Below, piece by piece: positions 6,580 through 16,465 of a stretch of 64,000 nt of DNA. Under the pieces are notes generated by a model that saw only the letters and a list, made by a program, of their open reading frames with translations, was not told the DNA's origin and made no database searches. How positions within the stretch are numbered: the stretch's first letter is position 1; each line of letters opens with the position of its first letter. Origin of the DNA: an uncultured Treponema sp. (GTDB lineage: Bacteria; Spirochaetota; Spirochaetia; Treponematales; Treponemataceae); NCBI GenBank assembly GCA_937891125.1, contig CALAEZ010000009.1, positions 82,630 to 146,629 on the forward strand, in the 5' to 3' direction. A program made the translations under genes and the position numbers.

Positions 6580-9442
6580 CTTCGCCATGCGTATCGCCGT
6601 AGTTTGGCCCGCAGCCAGCGTCGAACTTCCATTCTACGGGAAGCCACGGGCATCGTTCCGCAGTGTTCTGCGTGATCAGCTTTTTAAGCTGCTGCATGAT
6701 GCCGGTTGTTCCCTCGCGCACCTCAAACACGATGGAGTCGTGCACAGTGAGCAGCACGCGCCCGATGTTTTCGCTCTTGAGCCAGTTGTGTATGTCTATC
6801 AGGTTTCTGAGAACAGCGTCTGAACTCGTCGTCTGAATGCGTGCGTTCACGGCCTGGCGGCCCATTCGCGCCGCAGCAGCCCTGCTGTACGCGGCAATGG
6901 GAAAGCGCCTGCGGCGGCCTGTGTACGTGTATGCAAAATGAAAACGCTCGACAAAGCGCTGCGTATTTTCCATGTAGTCCTTTACGCCGGGATACGCCAC
7001 AAAAAATCCGTCAAGGTACGCCTGGCATTGCTCCTCCGACTCGCGTATGCGCATTTCGTTCCATATCTGCTCCTGAAACTTTTTGCCGCTCATTCCGTAA
7101 ATTGTACCGAAGTTAACCTTTTTTGCCAGCTGCCGCTTGCGGTACTGGTCTGACGCCTTGTCTTCCTTGTGCGCCTTCAAGTCTTCATAGTCATACTCCG
7201 ATATGCTCGCGCCTGTAAGGCAGTGTATGTCCTTGCCAAAATTGAAAGCGTCGATGAGGTTTTTGTCCCTTGAGTACGCCGTAAGCATGCGCATCTCGGC
7301 ATTGGAAATGTCAAGCTCGCATATTACGTATCCGGCAGCCGGCACAAACACGGACTTCACGTTTATTCCGGCCTCCTTCAAAAAGGCAGGAACCTGCTGC
7401 AGGTTCGGGTTTGAACTTGACAGCCGGAACGTAGCCGTGCCTATCTGGTTGAAAGAGCAGTGCAGCTTTCCGTCAAGCTCGCTCATCTTCAGCCACTTTT
7501 CAAAGTATGTGGACAGATGCTTTTCGAGCACGCGGTATGCCAGCAGGTCACGCAAAAACGGCAGGTCATGCTCGTCGCACAGCTGGCGAAGCGTATCGGC
7601 GTCCGTAGATGCCGCCCCGCTTTCCGTGCGCTTTAAAACAGGCAGCTTCATGTCTTCAAACAGGATCTTTGCGAGGTCCGGCGCCGACGAAGACAGCTTG
7701 AACTTGTACCCGACATGCTGATACAGCGAGTCCCTGAGCTCATCCATTTTTTTGCGCGTTGTTTCGGCGTATTGCGCACAAAGGTCGCGGTCTATGCACA
7801 CGCCGTTGTACTCCATGTCTGCAATGACCGAAGACAGCGGCATGTCAATTTCCTTGAACGCCGTCAGCAAAGGCTTTGTCATAATCTTGCCTACAATCTC
7901 CTTTTCTACCCGCTTTACGCGATGCGTATCGTTGTAAAACTCGGGGATTTGCTGAGCGGCGATCATGCGCGTGGCCTGCGCGTCAATGGCTGCGTACCAG
8001 AGCAGCGAGCCTACATCAACGTCCTCAAACGTCGTCTTCTTTGGCTGCTCAGGAAAGTCTTTCTCCGGCAATTGAAGGCCGTCGAGCTCCGATGTGTCAA
8101 TCGCTGACAGTACGCGGGACATGGCTGCAGAAGCCTTTTTAGGTATGACCAGCTCTCCTTTCACCTTGCGCTTTTTTACGTTGCCGAGAACTTTGGCTTC
8201 TTCTGCAGTAACGCGCATGCTTGCGAACCACGAGGCCAGCAGCTTCCTGCGCTCCGCTTCATCCTTGTCCAGCCACCACTGCACGCGCGCCTCCTGCACG
8301 CGCAGCTTCCAGGCTTCGTTCTTGTTTTTCCAGTCCTCGTTAAACTCGGTCTGCTTTTTAGCCAGGGCCTCCTTGAGTTCCTGTTCATACTTGCCCATTG
8401 CCGGAAAGCGGTCCCGCGTAATGTCCTTCAGCGAATATTGGCCCTTCTTATCCTCGTCAAGACAGTGCTCGGCAAGCTGGCAATCGTAGCCGCACGGATT
8501 GATGTTCATCGCGTATCGATAACGCAGCCACTGCATGTCAAATTTGCCGTTGCACATGACAAGCGTCACGTGCGGATTACCGAGCAGCCGCTCCGTAGCG
8601 TCTTTGACAGCGGCAAACTCATCTGGCGGAAATGGGTTTTGCATGTGCTCAAATGGGTAGGCAATGCCCTCGCCATCCCTGTACGCAAGGGACACGGCAA
8701 TGACACGGTCATTTGGGTTTGATGGCGTGAGCGACGTTGTTTCTGTATCAACGGCGAGCATGAGATTGCGGCTTGACGCAGCAAACTTGGCGTCGGCAGC
8801 GCAAGAAATCTCGTTGAGCTTTGCAACTATTTCGTCAGCCTTGCGCAGAACGACGGCATTCAGCGTTCCGCCAAAGTCATACCCTGACGCAATGCGCAGC
8901 GCCTTGTCGATATCTTTTTCGAGCGTGGGAAACAGGCCAGGAGACCGCGTGGCCTCGACGATATGGAACGTGGCCACCATAGGCACGCGCGTGCCGTCAT
9001 TCAGCTTGATGTCGTATATGCCTCCGCGCATTGCCGAGGCGTTCTGCTTGAAACCAAGCGCCTTTACAGCATCCGTCCCCATGGCAACAATGGCTTTTGG
9101 CTTGTACGCATCCAAGTCGCGCAGCAAGTTTACAGAGCATTGCTGCACATTTTCGGTATTGTACGCGAATTTTTTTGCTTCGCTGTCATACCTGGGCTCG
9201 CAGCGCACAGCATGTGTGTACGCGACGCTTGGCCTGATGTCGTTGTTGTAGCACTTTCTCCTAGCTTCCACCATCTTGCGCAGTATGTCGCCGTTCTGCG
9301 TGGTGAACGCACCACGTTCTGACTCTCCAGGCATGGGAAATCCGCAGACAATCACCACGTCTGCGGACGCTATGACACCTAGGGGCTGCACATACGGCCT
9401 GTCCCGCAAAGAACAGCGCGTGCATACGCCAGCTTTCTGCAT
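6572..9442 (-). CDS. Uracil-DNA glycosylase-DNA polymerase I (family A) fusion
   Basis: 956 residues from ATG 9442, chosen because GGAG and an AGCTATAGA motif lie just upstream. Residues 1-200 resemble family 4/5-type uracil-DNA glycosylases: a C7xxC10 pair for an iron-sulfur cluster, VCGFPMPGESE and AIVAMGTDA. Residues 230-560 are a DEDD 3'-5' exonuclease (AVDTETTSL, NGKFDMQW, AAIDAQAT). Residues 570-956 are a family A polymerase (LDISNAEMR for motif A, KVNFGTIYG for motif B, TVHDSIV for motif C). This is the replicative polymerase; the fused UDG-like domain may read uracil or abasic sites. First in the replication block. Confidence 0.92.
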   Translation of the reverse strand: MQKAGVCTRCSLRDRPYVQPLGVIASADVVIVCGFPMPGESERGAFTTQNGDILRKMVEARRKCYNNDIRPSVAYTHAVRCEPRYDSEAKKFAYNTENVQQCSVNLLRDLDAYKPKAIVAMGTDAVKALGFKQNASAMRGGIYDIKLNDGTRVPMVATFHIVEATRSPGLFPTLEKDIDKALRIASGYDFGGTLNAVVLRKADEIVAKLNEISCAADAKFAASSRNLMLAVDTETTSLTPSNPNDRVIAVSLAYRDGEGIAYPFEHMQNPFPPDEFAAVKDATERLLGNPHVTLVMCNGKFDMQWLRYRYAMNINPCGYDCQLAEHCLDEDKKGQYSLKDITRDRFPAMGKYEQELKEALAKKQTEFNEDWKNKNEAWKLRVQEARVQWWLDKDEAERRKLLASWFASMRVTAEEAKVLGNVKKRKVKGELVIPKKASAAMSRVLSAIDTSELDGLQLPEKDFPEQPKKTTFEDVDVGSLLWYAAIDAQATRMIAAQQIPEFYNDTHRVKRVEKEIVGKIMTKPLLTAFKEIDMPLSSVIADMEYNGVCIDRDLCAQYAETTRKKMDELRDSLYQHVGYKFKLSSSAPDLAKILFEDMKLPVLKRTESGAASTDADTLRQLCDEHDLPFLRDLLAYRVLEKHLSTYFEKWLKMSELDGKLHCSFNQIGTATFRLSSSNPNLQQVPAFLKEAGINVKSVFVPAAGYVICELDISNAEMRMLTAYSRDKNLIDAFNFGKDIHCLTGASISEYDYEDLKAHKEDKASDQYRKRQLAKKVNFGTIYGMSGKKFQEQIWNEMRIRESEEQCQAYLDGFFVAYPGVKDYMENTQRFVERFHFAYTYTGRRRRFPIAAYSRAAAARMGRQAVNARIQTTSSDAVLRNLIDIHNWLKSENIGRVLLTVHDSIVFEVREGTTGIMQQLKKLITQNTAERCPWLPVEWKFDAGCGPNYGDTHGEVL

Positions 9443-9460
9443 AAAAAACTCCAATGCATG

Positions 9461-9469
9461 TCTATAGCT
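9461..9469 (-). promoter_or_regulatory. Putative phage promoter variant AGCTATAGA
   Basis: Degenerate member of the TATAAG family, 19 bases upstream of the chosen polymerase start codon; weak evidence by itself. Confidence 0.35.
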
Positions 9470-9571
9470 AATGCGGCTCATGTAGGTGTATGCGCCGCGA
9501 TACACTCGCGGCGCAGCATGTTTTGCAGTCGCGCCTGCGCATGCCTTTGCGCAGGCGCGCCATGTTTATGG

Positions 9572-12500
9572 TTAGAAGGAATACCCTCCGTCCTCATCTT
9601 CGTACGCTTCTATGGGAACGTCATTGCCTGTCCCATCCCATGTGCTGCTGCTTTTCTCCTTGCCGGACTTCAGGCTTCGCGAAAACGACAGCGCAAGCGC
9701 TTCCTGATCCTCTTCCGGCATGAGGACTCCCAGGCTTATCACCGAATACTCGGTCTTGGCATGGATCCCCTTGATGTTCAGGTAATCAACGATGTACTTG
9801 TGCTCAGCGTCCGTTATGTCAGCGACAATGTACTTGCTCTGCAGCGCTTCTTCGCGCATGGCGTTTTCTCTCATGCGCGAATATTCATACGTATGCCGGA
9901 AGATGTTGTGCTTGATAAACTGCCACACAAGCACGATCCACTTCTTTTCCGGTATGCAGTAAACGCCGCTGTCAGCGTAGTTGAGCGTCTTGATGTCGCC
10001 GTTCATAATCAGCGTCCTGGCCTGAACGTAGTCCACGATGCCATCAGCCTTTGTGGCCTTGATACCGGGGATGTTCAGCGCTGCGTTGATCACGTCGTTT
10101 GTCTCATCCGTGTTGTTGATGGCCTCGAGCCGGTCGCGGTTTATGGCGACCAAGTCCTTGAACATGCCCATCACGTCTTCTTCCGGGCAGGCCATGGACA
10201 ATACGGCAAGCCCTGGAAGCACGAGGCGCACGAAGCGCGTGTTGCCGCCGACTTCCTTTATCGCCGCGTCAAACGTGCGCTTGAGCTCGTTGGCGCGCTT
10301 TACGAGCTGCGGCATGTACGGGAGCATGGCCAGCGTCACCTGCTGGCGCATCAAGGCGTACTCTTCGTCCGTGAACTTTTCGGAGATGGCCGTCTCGCAG
10401 GCTTTCATCTTCGGATCCTTGGCCGTCATGATGACAAACACGCGGGACATGAACACGTCGTCCGAGTACATCTTGATGCCGGCCATTATGACGGGCATGA
10501 ACATGACGTATCCGACAGTGTTTGCCGACCCGTCCTGGCTTGCCCTGTCAATTACGCCTCCGCCCGTTGGTACGCCGTACAGCGCAGTCTGTATTTCTTT
10601 TACCTGGCTGCCATGCGTCGTCTTTTGGTCGTTCTCAGACTCGTCAAAGCACATCAGCAGCGCCGTCCTGTTCGCTTCGCGCTGAAGCCATGCCAGCGAC
10701 GCGTTCATCGTGTACTTTGCGCATTCCACAAGGGGCTTTACGGGGTTGTTGTTATGCAGCCCGCCAAGCAATCCTTGCAAAAACGCCGTCTTGCCCGATG
10801 ACGTAGGCCCCTGCAAAAACGCCATCGTGACAAAGCCCATGGCCGTCATGACGGGGATCGCCATGAGGTACGCAGGCAGGTAGCGCTGCATGATGTCGTT
10901 GTTCTTGAAGCGCCAGCAGCCGATGACCTTTTTGACGTTTTCGTACAGCGTGTGCAGGTCTATGCGCGTTGCCGCGTACAAGTCATCGACGTCGTTGATA
11001 AACGACCACGTCTGCGACTTGTCCAGCTTGAAGAGCATGCCGCAGTCAACGTTGCTGTTGATGTGCTCCCACTCCACAGGCAGGCCAGTGCCCTTGCCGT
11101 ACGTGCCGCGGAACAGCTTTGGGCCGTTTACGACGTACACGTAGTTCATGCGCTTTGCTTCGTCGGACAGGTCATTGTAATGTATGCCCTGCCCGATGGG
11201 CTTGAGCTCGTCAAGCGAACGGCACTTGTAGCTCATGCTCTCAAGCACTTGCCGCATGATGAACTTGGCATTTTCTGACCGCTTCTTTTCGGCATCCATG
11301 CCTGTCGGGTCGCACTTGTCGCTCTTTGGCTCGATAACGCTGCCGCTGCCAAGGTGCGTGCGCAGCCACTCGACAAGCGTCATGCCTATGTGCTGGGCAA
11401 ACATCATGCTGAACGACATGTCGTTTGTCGGCACGACAACTTCTTCAAAGCGCGTTTTTGACCACATGTGATAGATCGTCTTGCCTTCCTTGCGCTCGTA
11501 AAACGCCATGTCCAGATAGTTTGGCAATGTGCGCTTTACGATTTCCATGGCGCCTTCCGTCGTGTTCGGACGGTATACGCCAGCTCCGGTTGGCTCGAGC
11601 TCAGTCACGTCGCGCCCCAGCTTTTGCGAGCAGGCCTGCAGGTACACCTTGAGGTCGGACGGATCGCTGAGGCACTGGCCCCACTGCCGAACGATGTCCA
11701 CGGCTTCGCGCATGTAGTCGTCAGAGTTGTTCTTGCGGGCAGTCTCCAGCGAAGTTTTCACGTCCTCAAGCTTGGTTTCCCACCCTTCGGGCTTGTTGCG
11801 CTCGATGCTGCGCATCTTGCCCTCGGCGTCAGACTCCGTTTGCGCTATCTTGGCGTCGTAGCTTGCACGCACGCGCTCGATGTCCTCGTTGCACTTGCGC
11901 TCTACCCAAGGCAGCGCGTTGAGGAAGTTGTCGCCGTTTTCAAGGTAGGTTGACACCGTCTCGTACCCTGAAAGCTGAACCGCTTCGTCAAGGTCTCCGC
12001 CAGGCAGCTCCACAGGCCAGTTAAAGAGCTTGAACTGCAGGCGTATGTTGCTGCTGTCCCGCGTGAAGTTGTTTTTGTCGCGCAAAAACGCAGCGGCAAC
12101 GCTGTCTCCGTTTTTTGCCGGGCTGTCCTGCACAAGGTACACGATGCGCAGCCCGAACTCGCGCAGGTTGCCAACGTTCGTATTGCCCTTGCCGCCCGAC
12201 GCAAGCATGACAATGTCATGCCTGCCTGTCTGCAGCTGTCCAGCCATGACGGACAACGCGTCAAACTCGCCCTCCGTCACGTACACGCACGATTCCGTTG
12301 AGCCTATGCTGCGCGCATAGTGATGAAGACCGAACAAGCCTGTGCCTGCCACATACGGATCGTCCATGACGCGGAAATCATGCTGGAACAGGTTTTTATA
12401 CAGGTCTGCCGGTGCGCTTTCCTTAGACCGTATGACATCCATCACCTTGCGCACGCTGCCGCTTATCAGGCGCACCTTGAACCGCGAAATCGTGCCCGGG

Positions 12501-13168
12501 CTGTCGTTGTAGTGAAAGATTACGGCGCCCCAGTAATTGCTGCTCGCGTATTTTTGAAAGTACGCGTCATACGCTGAGTGCAGCTCTTCCGGCATGTACT
12601 TTTTAGCATGTTCAGGCTTTGGAAACACCGCCACAGGCAGTGATCCAAGCACATCCACGGACAAGTTGCGTCCTTTGGTCAGGTACAAAAAACCTGGCTC
12701 GAGATACGACAGGTATTCCGGCTTTTCCCTGATGTATTCCTGGAGCACCTGCGTAAACGCCATGGCAGCAGCCTTTTTAGTGGCCTGCACCTGCGAATAC
12801 GCGCCAAACTGGTCGGCGTTTTCCTTGCCGATCACCGAAGAGAGGTCAATGCGCTCGTCCAGCCACAGAAACGCCTCGTTTTCAGACACTTTCAGCAGGT
12901 GGGCAAAGAGCTTTATTATGTTGTCAACGTATTTGCCGCAGGCTCCGAAGCAGCGCCCGTATCCCTTGGCAAAATCGAGGACAAAAGAAGGGTCGTTGTC
13001 GTTGTGGTATGGACAGCGGCCCTTTATCGTCGTTCCTGATAACTGCCAGTCATTTTGCGGAGACACCTCGCGCAAAAGCTGGCACCACATTCCAGGGTTT
13101 ACGTGCCTCCAGAGCTTTCGCAAGCTTTCGGGCATTCCGATGTACCCCTGCTTTTTTCTTGCCGCCAT
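9572..13168 (-). CDS. Bifunctional primase-helicase
   Basis: 1198 residues from ATG 13168 (AAAGGAG seven bases upstream). The N-terminus has a CHC2-type zinc finger at about residue 50 (CPYHNDN...CFGACG). A Toprim domain follows at about 280-330 (YVTEGEFDAL), giving DnaG-like primase activity. The C-terminal third carries a P-loop (GPTSSGKT, about residue 790) and Walker B (LLMCFDESEND), like the D5/SF3-type helicases of viruses and plasmids. It would prime and unwind at the phage fork with the polymerase next door. The reading frame overlaps the upstream nuclease gene by 70 bases. Confidence 0.88.
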   Translation of the reverse strand: MAARKKQGYIGMPESLRKLWRHVNPGMWCQLLREVSPQNDWQLSGTTIKGRCPYHNDNDPSFVLDFAKGYGRCFGACGKYVDNIIKLFAHLLKVSENEAFLWLDERIDLSSVIGKENADQFGAYSQVQATKKAAAMAFTQVLQEYIREKPEYLSYLEPGFLYLTKGRNLSVDVLGSLPVAVFPKPEHAKKYMPEELHSAYDAYFQKYASSNYWGAVIFHYNDSPGTISRFKVRLISGSVRKVMDVIRSKESAPADLYKNLFQHDFRVMDDPYVAGTGLFGLHHYARSIGSTESCVYVTEGEFDALSVMAGQLQTGRHDIVMLASGGKGNTNVGNLREFGLRIVYLVQDSPAKNGDSVAAAFLRDKNNFTRDSSNIRLQFKLFNWPVELPGGDLDEAVQLSGYETVSTYLENGDNFLNALPWVERKCNEDIERVRASYDAKIAQTESDAEGKMRSIERNKPEGWETKLEDVKTSLETARKNNSDDYMREAVDIVRQWGQCLSDPSDLKVYLQACSQKLGRDVTELEPTGAGVYRPNTTEGAMEIVKRTLPNYLDMAFYERKEGKTIYHMWSKTRFEEVVVPTNDMSFSMMFAQHIGMTLVEWLRTHLGSGSVIEPKSDKCDPTGMDAEKKRSENAKFIMRQVLESMSYKCRSLDELKPIGQGIHYNDLSDEAKRMNYVYVVNGPKLFRGTYGKGTGLPVEWEHINSNVDCGMLFKLDKSQTWSFINDVDDLYAATRIDLHTLYENVKKVIGCWRFKNNDIMQRYLPAYLMAIPVMTAMGFVTMAFLQGPTSSGKTAFLQGLLGGLHNNNPVKPLVECAKYTMNASLAWLQREANRTALLMCFDESENDQKTTHGSQVKEIQTALYGVPTGGGVIDRASQDGSANTVGYVMFMPVIMAGIKMYSDDVFMSRVFVIMTAKDPKMKACETAISEKFTDEEYALMRQQVTLAMLPYMPQLVKRANELKRTFDAAIKEVGGNTRFVRLVLPGLAVLSMACPEEDVMGMFKDLVAINRDRLEAINNTDETNDVINAALNIPGIKATKADGIVDYVQARTLIMNGDIKTLNYADSGVYCIPEKKWIVLVWQFIKHNIFRHTYEYSRMRENAMREEALQSKYIVADITDAEHKYIVDYLNIKGIHAKTEYSVISLGVLMPEEDQEALALSFSRSLKSGKEKSSSTWDGTGNDVPIEAYEDEDGGYSF

Positions 13169-13986
13169 GCATTCTCCTTTGGGCATCCGCGGGAAAACGC
13201 GCACCACTGGCACAAGCCGGACGTGCGCGGTTCCGCATCGCCAGATTCCAATGCTTCCAAATAATCCGTGAACAAGCTTTTCAGGCGCTCCTCCAGCGCA
13301 GGCAGCGCCAACCGTGCATAACTGCCCGCTGTGACGAACCGTTCGTCCTGGAGGAACGCCGTTACCGTCTGCACCTTCTGAACCTCCGGAAAACCGCGCA
13401 GCAATGCGTAGGCGTAGAGCATTGTCTGCAATTCTGTCTTTTCTGACCGCTCTTCCGTATATGGTTCAGACTTGTAATCCACGATGATTCCCTTTCCGCC
13501 GGCAATCATGGTGAGGTCTGCATAACCTTGCCATGCTATTTCACGACAGGGGAACCTGGTCATTACTTCCCAGTTTCTGTCCATGGCAAAGCGGTGTTCG
13601 GTAAGCACGTCTGCGCCGAACTTTGCCGCCATGCCTAGAAGCCGCGCAAGGACACGTCCAGCAGGTTCTCGGAGGGATAGCATGCGCTGACGAGTACCTG
13701 GGTATGTCGCCTGCTCCAGCATCACGCTGAACAGCACTTCGTAGCACGCTTTATCATAAGCAAATTCCTTGGCCCGCATGCAGCGTTCAACGGCGTACTC
13801 AAGCGTTTTGTGCATGAGCGAACCAGCCTCGGCTGCAGACGGATCTTCGGGCTCGTCCTGTTCCTTGAGCCTTTTCCTGTATTTCAGGTCAAAGCTCCTC
13901 GGACAGGTGAGCAGCAGGTTAATCCTCGACCATGACATTGGCAGGGCTCCTGCATGCTCCCCGATCTTGCTTATGATATTGCGCAT
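13099..13986 (-). CDS. PD-(D/E)XK nuclease, Cas4/RecB-like, iron-sulfur type
   Basis: 295 residues from ATG 13986. WSRINLLLTCPRSFDLKYRKR near the N-terminus is the typical opening of RecB/Cas4-family nucleases; IVDYKSE (about residue 165) gives the catalytic D-x-K; GLCQWCAFSRGCP at the C-terminus provides three cysteines which, with the N-terminal Cys, would hold a 4Fe-4S cluster. Probably a 5'-3' single-strand exonuclease for recombination or end processing. Lies between the HU-like gene and the primase-helicase. Confidence 0.85.
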   Translation of the reverse strand: MRNIISKIGEHAGALPMSWSRINLLLTCPRSFDLKYRKRLKEQDEPEDPSAAEAGSLMHKTLEYAVERCMRAKEFAYDKACYEVLFSVMLEQATYPGTRQRMLSLREPAGRVLARLLGMAAKFGADVLTEHRFAMDRNWEVMTRFPCREIAWQGYADLTMIAGGKGIIVDYKSEPYTEERSEKTELQTMLYAYALLRGFPEVQKVQTVTAFLQDERFVTAGSYARLALPALEERLKSLFTDYLEALESGDAEPRTSGLCQWCAFSRGCPKENAWRQEKSRGTSECPKACESSGGT

Positions 13987-14003
13987 CGTGGACACCACCA
14001 GTC

Positions 14004-14258
14004 TTATTCCGTCACGTCCTTGCGGTACGTGACGACGCTTTTGGCTGGGATGGTGAGCTGCTCACCTGTGTTGGGATTGCGCCCGCGGCGTTCTGCAAGC
14101 TTGCGCAGCTTGAATTTGTGACCGCCTGCGAGGCACCTCCCTTCACGGATGGTAGCTTCAATGATGGTGTTGAGAACGGTGTCCAGCACCACGATGGTCT
14201 TTCGTATTGAAAGGCCAAGGCGCTGGGACAATAACGATACGAGCTTTTTCTTGTTCAC
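14004..14258 (-). CDS. HU/IHF-family DNA-binding protein
   Basis: 84 residues with the family fold: two N-terminal helices, then the signature GRNPNTGE in the DNA-bending arm region. Such proteins bend DNA and help replication, packaging or recombination. It is flanked by the probable ssDNA-binding protein (20 bases away) and the Cas4-like nuclease, consistent with a replication role. Confidence 0.9.
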   Translation of the reverse strand: MNKKKLVSLLSQRLGLSIRKTIVVLDTVLNTIIEATIREGRCLAGGHKFKLRKLAERRGRNPNTGEQLTIPAKSVVTYRKDVTE

Positions 14259-14279
14259 GATGATTGTCCTTGTTTGGGT

Positions 14280-15182
14280 TTAGAACTCGAATTCTTCTGC
14301 GGATGCAACGGCAGCCTCGGCCCCTGCAGTGTTTATGGCGTCTCCGACAATCTTCACGCCCTTTGTGTTTTCTTCGTCAGAGAGCCTCTCTTTCTCTTCA
14401 TTGGGCTTTATGTACGTTGTCAGGTAATGCGCGCACATCGGTATGAACTTTGACGGCTTGCTTTCGTCATATACCGGTGTGAATACGGGGACATAGTATG
14501 TCTCGTTTTCCTCCACGGTGAGGCGCAGGGCATAGTCGTAGGCATTCTGCCTTTTTAACCGCGCCACGTTTTGCACGCGGTTGTACATGCGCTGCAGCTT
14601 TGTCCATGCCGCATACCCAGAACCCCTGAGCGCCATGCGCAATGGGAAAGGAAGTTCTGGATCCGTTATGTCCAGGAAGGCAAGCACGATGGACTTGCGG
14701 CATTCGGGCTTTTCTCCGTTTGGCCCCCACACTGCCTTTGGACAGATCGGCTCCTGATACACGCCATTCTTGCCGTACTTGATTTCTCCGCAAACTGTGC
14801 TCAACGGCGAGTACAGCTTTGGAGACGGAGCGATGCCGTCAAAGCTGTAGCAAACCGCCTTATTCTCCTTTTTCGGATCATACGGGCCATTGTACATCGC
14901 CTGCATGAAGCGAACAACTGTGATGGGAACGAGGATACGCTCCGTGCTGAATTCTTCGAGCCCATCAATGTACAGCTCGCCATCATGCCCCTTGAACTTC
15001 GGGTCCTTGGACATGCTCCCCTGCACGATACGGATGGTAAACACGTCCGTAAGCAACGGGTACTTTTTGCCATTGATCAGAGCAACGTCGCCATCCTCGT
15101 CAAACGTTATCTCCATGTTCCTTTTCTGCATGGTCTCAGGAAGAAACTCTTCCTTTACAACACCGTTGAAACCACCGGCCAT
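14280..15182 (-). CDS. Probable phage ssDNA-binding protein
   Basis: 300 residues from ATG 15182 (AAGGAG seven bases upstream; the longer frame to 15263 runs across the promoter). No exact family is recognised. The acidic, aromatic C-terminal tail (ASAEEFEF) is typical of replicative ssDNA-binding proteins that recruit partners, and the gene heads the replication operon before HU, nuclease, primase-helicase and polymerase. There are several Cys residues (VCGEIKYG, EPICPKA, PECRKS) but no clear zinc motif. The assignment is inference from tail and context. Confidence 0.55.
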   Translation of the reverse strand: MAGGFNGVVKEEFLPETMQKRNMEITFDEDGDVALINGKKYPLLTDVFTIRIVQGSMSKDPKFKGHDGELYIDGLEEFSTERILVPITVVRFMQAMYNGPYDPKKENKAVCYSFDGIAPSPKLYSPLSTVCGEIKYGKNGVYQEPICPKAVWGPNGEKPECRKSIVLAFLDITDPELPFPLRMALRGSGYAAWTKLQRMYNRVQNVARLKRQNAYDYALRLTVEENETYYVPVFTPVYDESKPSKFIPMCAHYLTTYIKPNEEKERLSDEENTKGVKIVGDAINTAGAEAAVASAEEFEF

Positions 15183-15262
15183 AATGTTCTCCTTAGTTGA
15201 GGTTACTGGTATATTGTCGCGTTTTCCGCAAAAGTTTAACGGCATACGCAACATTTCTTTCA

Positions 15263-15271
15263 CTTATAACA
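15263..15271 (-). promoter_or_regulatory. Putative phage promoter TGTTATAAG
   Basis: Exact TGnTATAAG match 80 bases upstream of the probable SSB gene, in the divergent region between the replication operon and the sigma factor gene. It would drive the replication operon. Confidence 0.6.
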
Positions 15272-15395
15272 TAACCTCTCATTTTCTTTGGATAAAGAAA
15301 GTGAATTCATAATTATGAAATGGACAATTTTACAGGGATTGTTGTATTACTTTTAGCGTAGGCGAAACATATTTACACAGGAAAAGGTGAGTGCT

Positions 15396-16415
15396 ATGGG
15401 AAGCAGTACGAAAGGGTATAACGGCGGCGTCGTTAACTCTGTATCCAACTACAGGAAGCGCCTGTTCAAAGCGCGGTACGGCGATCAGAAGCCGCCGGAT
15501 TCTGATCAGGCAGCCGTTGAAAAAATGCTGTGGGAATACAAGGATCCGGCATGCACTGAGGAGCGCAAGAACGAGCTGCGGCATGACATACTGATGCGCC
15601 TGTTCTTTTTGTTTCCGCATTACCTGAAAAAGAACTACCACCTCACTGCGGAGCTGTTCAACGACGCCATACAGAACATGACCGTGAACACGCTGCAGGC
15701 GATAGAGCTTTTCAAGCCAGAGCTCGGGTTTCCTTTTACAAATTATCTCATAGGATATTTCAGGGATGCTGCGACAAAGACGCTGAAGGCATGCAACGTC
15801 GTGAGCACGGCAACGCTGCGCCAGGCTGCCATCGATGCCGCCTTGCCTGCTGACGGCGTTGAAAGCGCAAAGAACCCCTATGTCGTCTTTGGCGCTGACG
15901 ACTATGACGAGCAGGGCAACAGGATCACGGACGCAGACGAATACGATGCGCAAGGCAACCGCGTTGGAGATTCTGAGCGCGGCATCTCCATGGCCGAAAG
16001 CGACGAGGAGCGAAGCTCTGCCCTTGACGATCCGCTGCGGCAAAACGAGCTTGTCATACGCGGAGCTTCCTACGTGCGCGGCAACGCCGTCGAGCTTGAC
16101 GACAACCGCATTTACGCCATGGCTCCAGGCATGGAACAGGAAGTGAACGCTGACGATCGCATGCACTCTGCGCAGCTCATCGACTGGCTTGAACAGGCGC
16201 TGAGTGAAAAGTCTGGCGTTTTAACCCCAGATGAAAGACTTGTGCTGATACATCACTACGGCTTGTTTGGCCAGCCGCAGCTGAAATATGAAGAAATCGC
16301 CAAGATCCGCAAGGCCAATGGCCGCGGCTGCGCCTGCTCGCGCATTTCGCAGATAAACACGGCGGCCATAAAAAAGGTCCGCGAATACTTTTTGCAGAAT
16401 AACATTACGCTTTAG
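15396..16415 (+). CDS. RpoD-like sigma factor
   Basis: 339 residues from ATG 15396; a GTG at 15387 in frame is too close to the AAAAGG site. Residues about 60-140 resemble sigma region 2 (FKPELGFPFTNYLIGYFRDA). A long acidic insert separates it from region 4 at the C-terminus (LTPDERLVLIHHYGLFG, YEEIAKI, SRISQINTAAIKKVR), the helix-turn-helix that normally reads -35 boxes. It is alone on the plus strand, divergent from the replication operon. It is the obvious candidate to recognise the TGnTATAAG elements, with host or phage RNA polymerase. Confidence 0.85.
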   Translation: MGSSTKGYNGGVVNSVSNYRKRLFKARYGDQKPPDSDQAAVEKMLWEYKDPACTEERKNELRHDILMRLFFLFPHYLKKNYHLTAELFNDAIQNMTVNTLQAIELFKPELGFPFTNYLIGYFRDAATKTLKACNVVSTATLRQAAIDAALPADGVESAKNPYVVFGADDYDEQGNRITDADEYDAQGNRVGDSERGISMAESDEERSSALDDPLRQNELVIRGASYVRGNAVELDDNRIYAMAPGMEQEVNADDRMHSAQLIDWLEQALSEKSGVLTPDERLVLIHHYGLFGQPQLKYEEIAKIRKANGRGCACSRISQINTAAIKKVREYFLQNNITL

Positions 16416-16429
16416 TTTTTTACATTGCT

Positions 16430-16462
16430 AAAAATAAAGCCCGGCGCAATGCCGGGCTTTTT
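16430..16462. terminator. Bidirectional terminator after the sigma gene
   Basis: Stem GCCCGGC/GCCGGGC with A-rich sequence before and TTTTT after, between convergent sigma (plus) and zinc-ribbon (minus) genes. Confidence 0.75.
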
Positions 16463-16465
16463 GCA

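Noticed and set aside
9458..10801. Long plus-strand ORF (447 codons) opposite the primase-helicase
   Set aside because: It is the antisense shadow of a clearly identified gene and shows no domain; high GC at third positions creates such open frames here.
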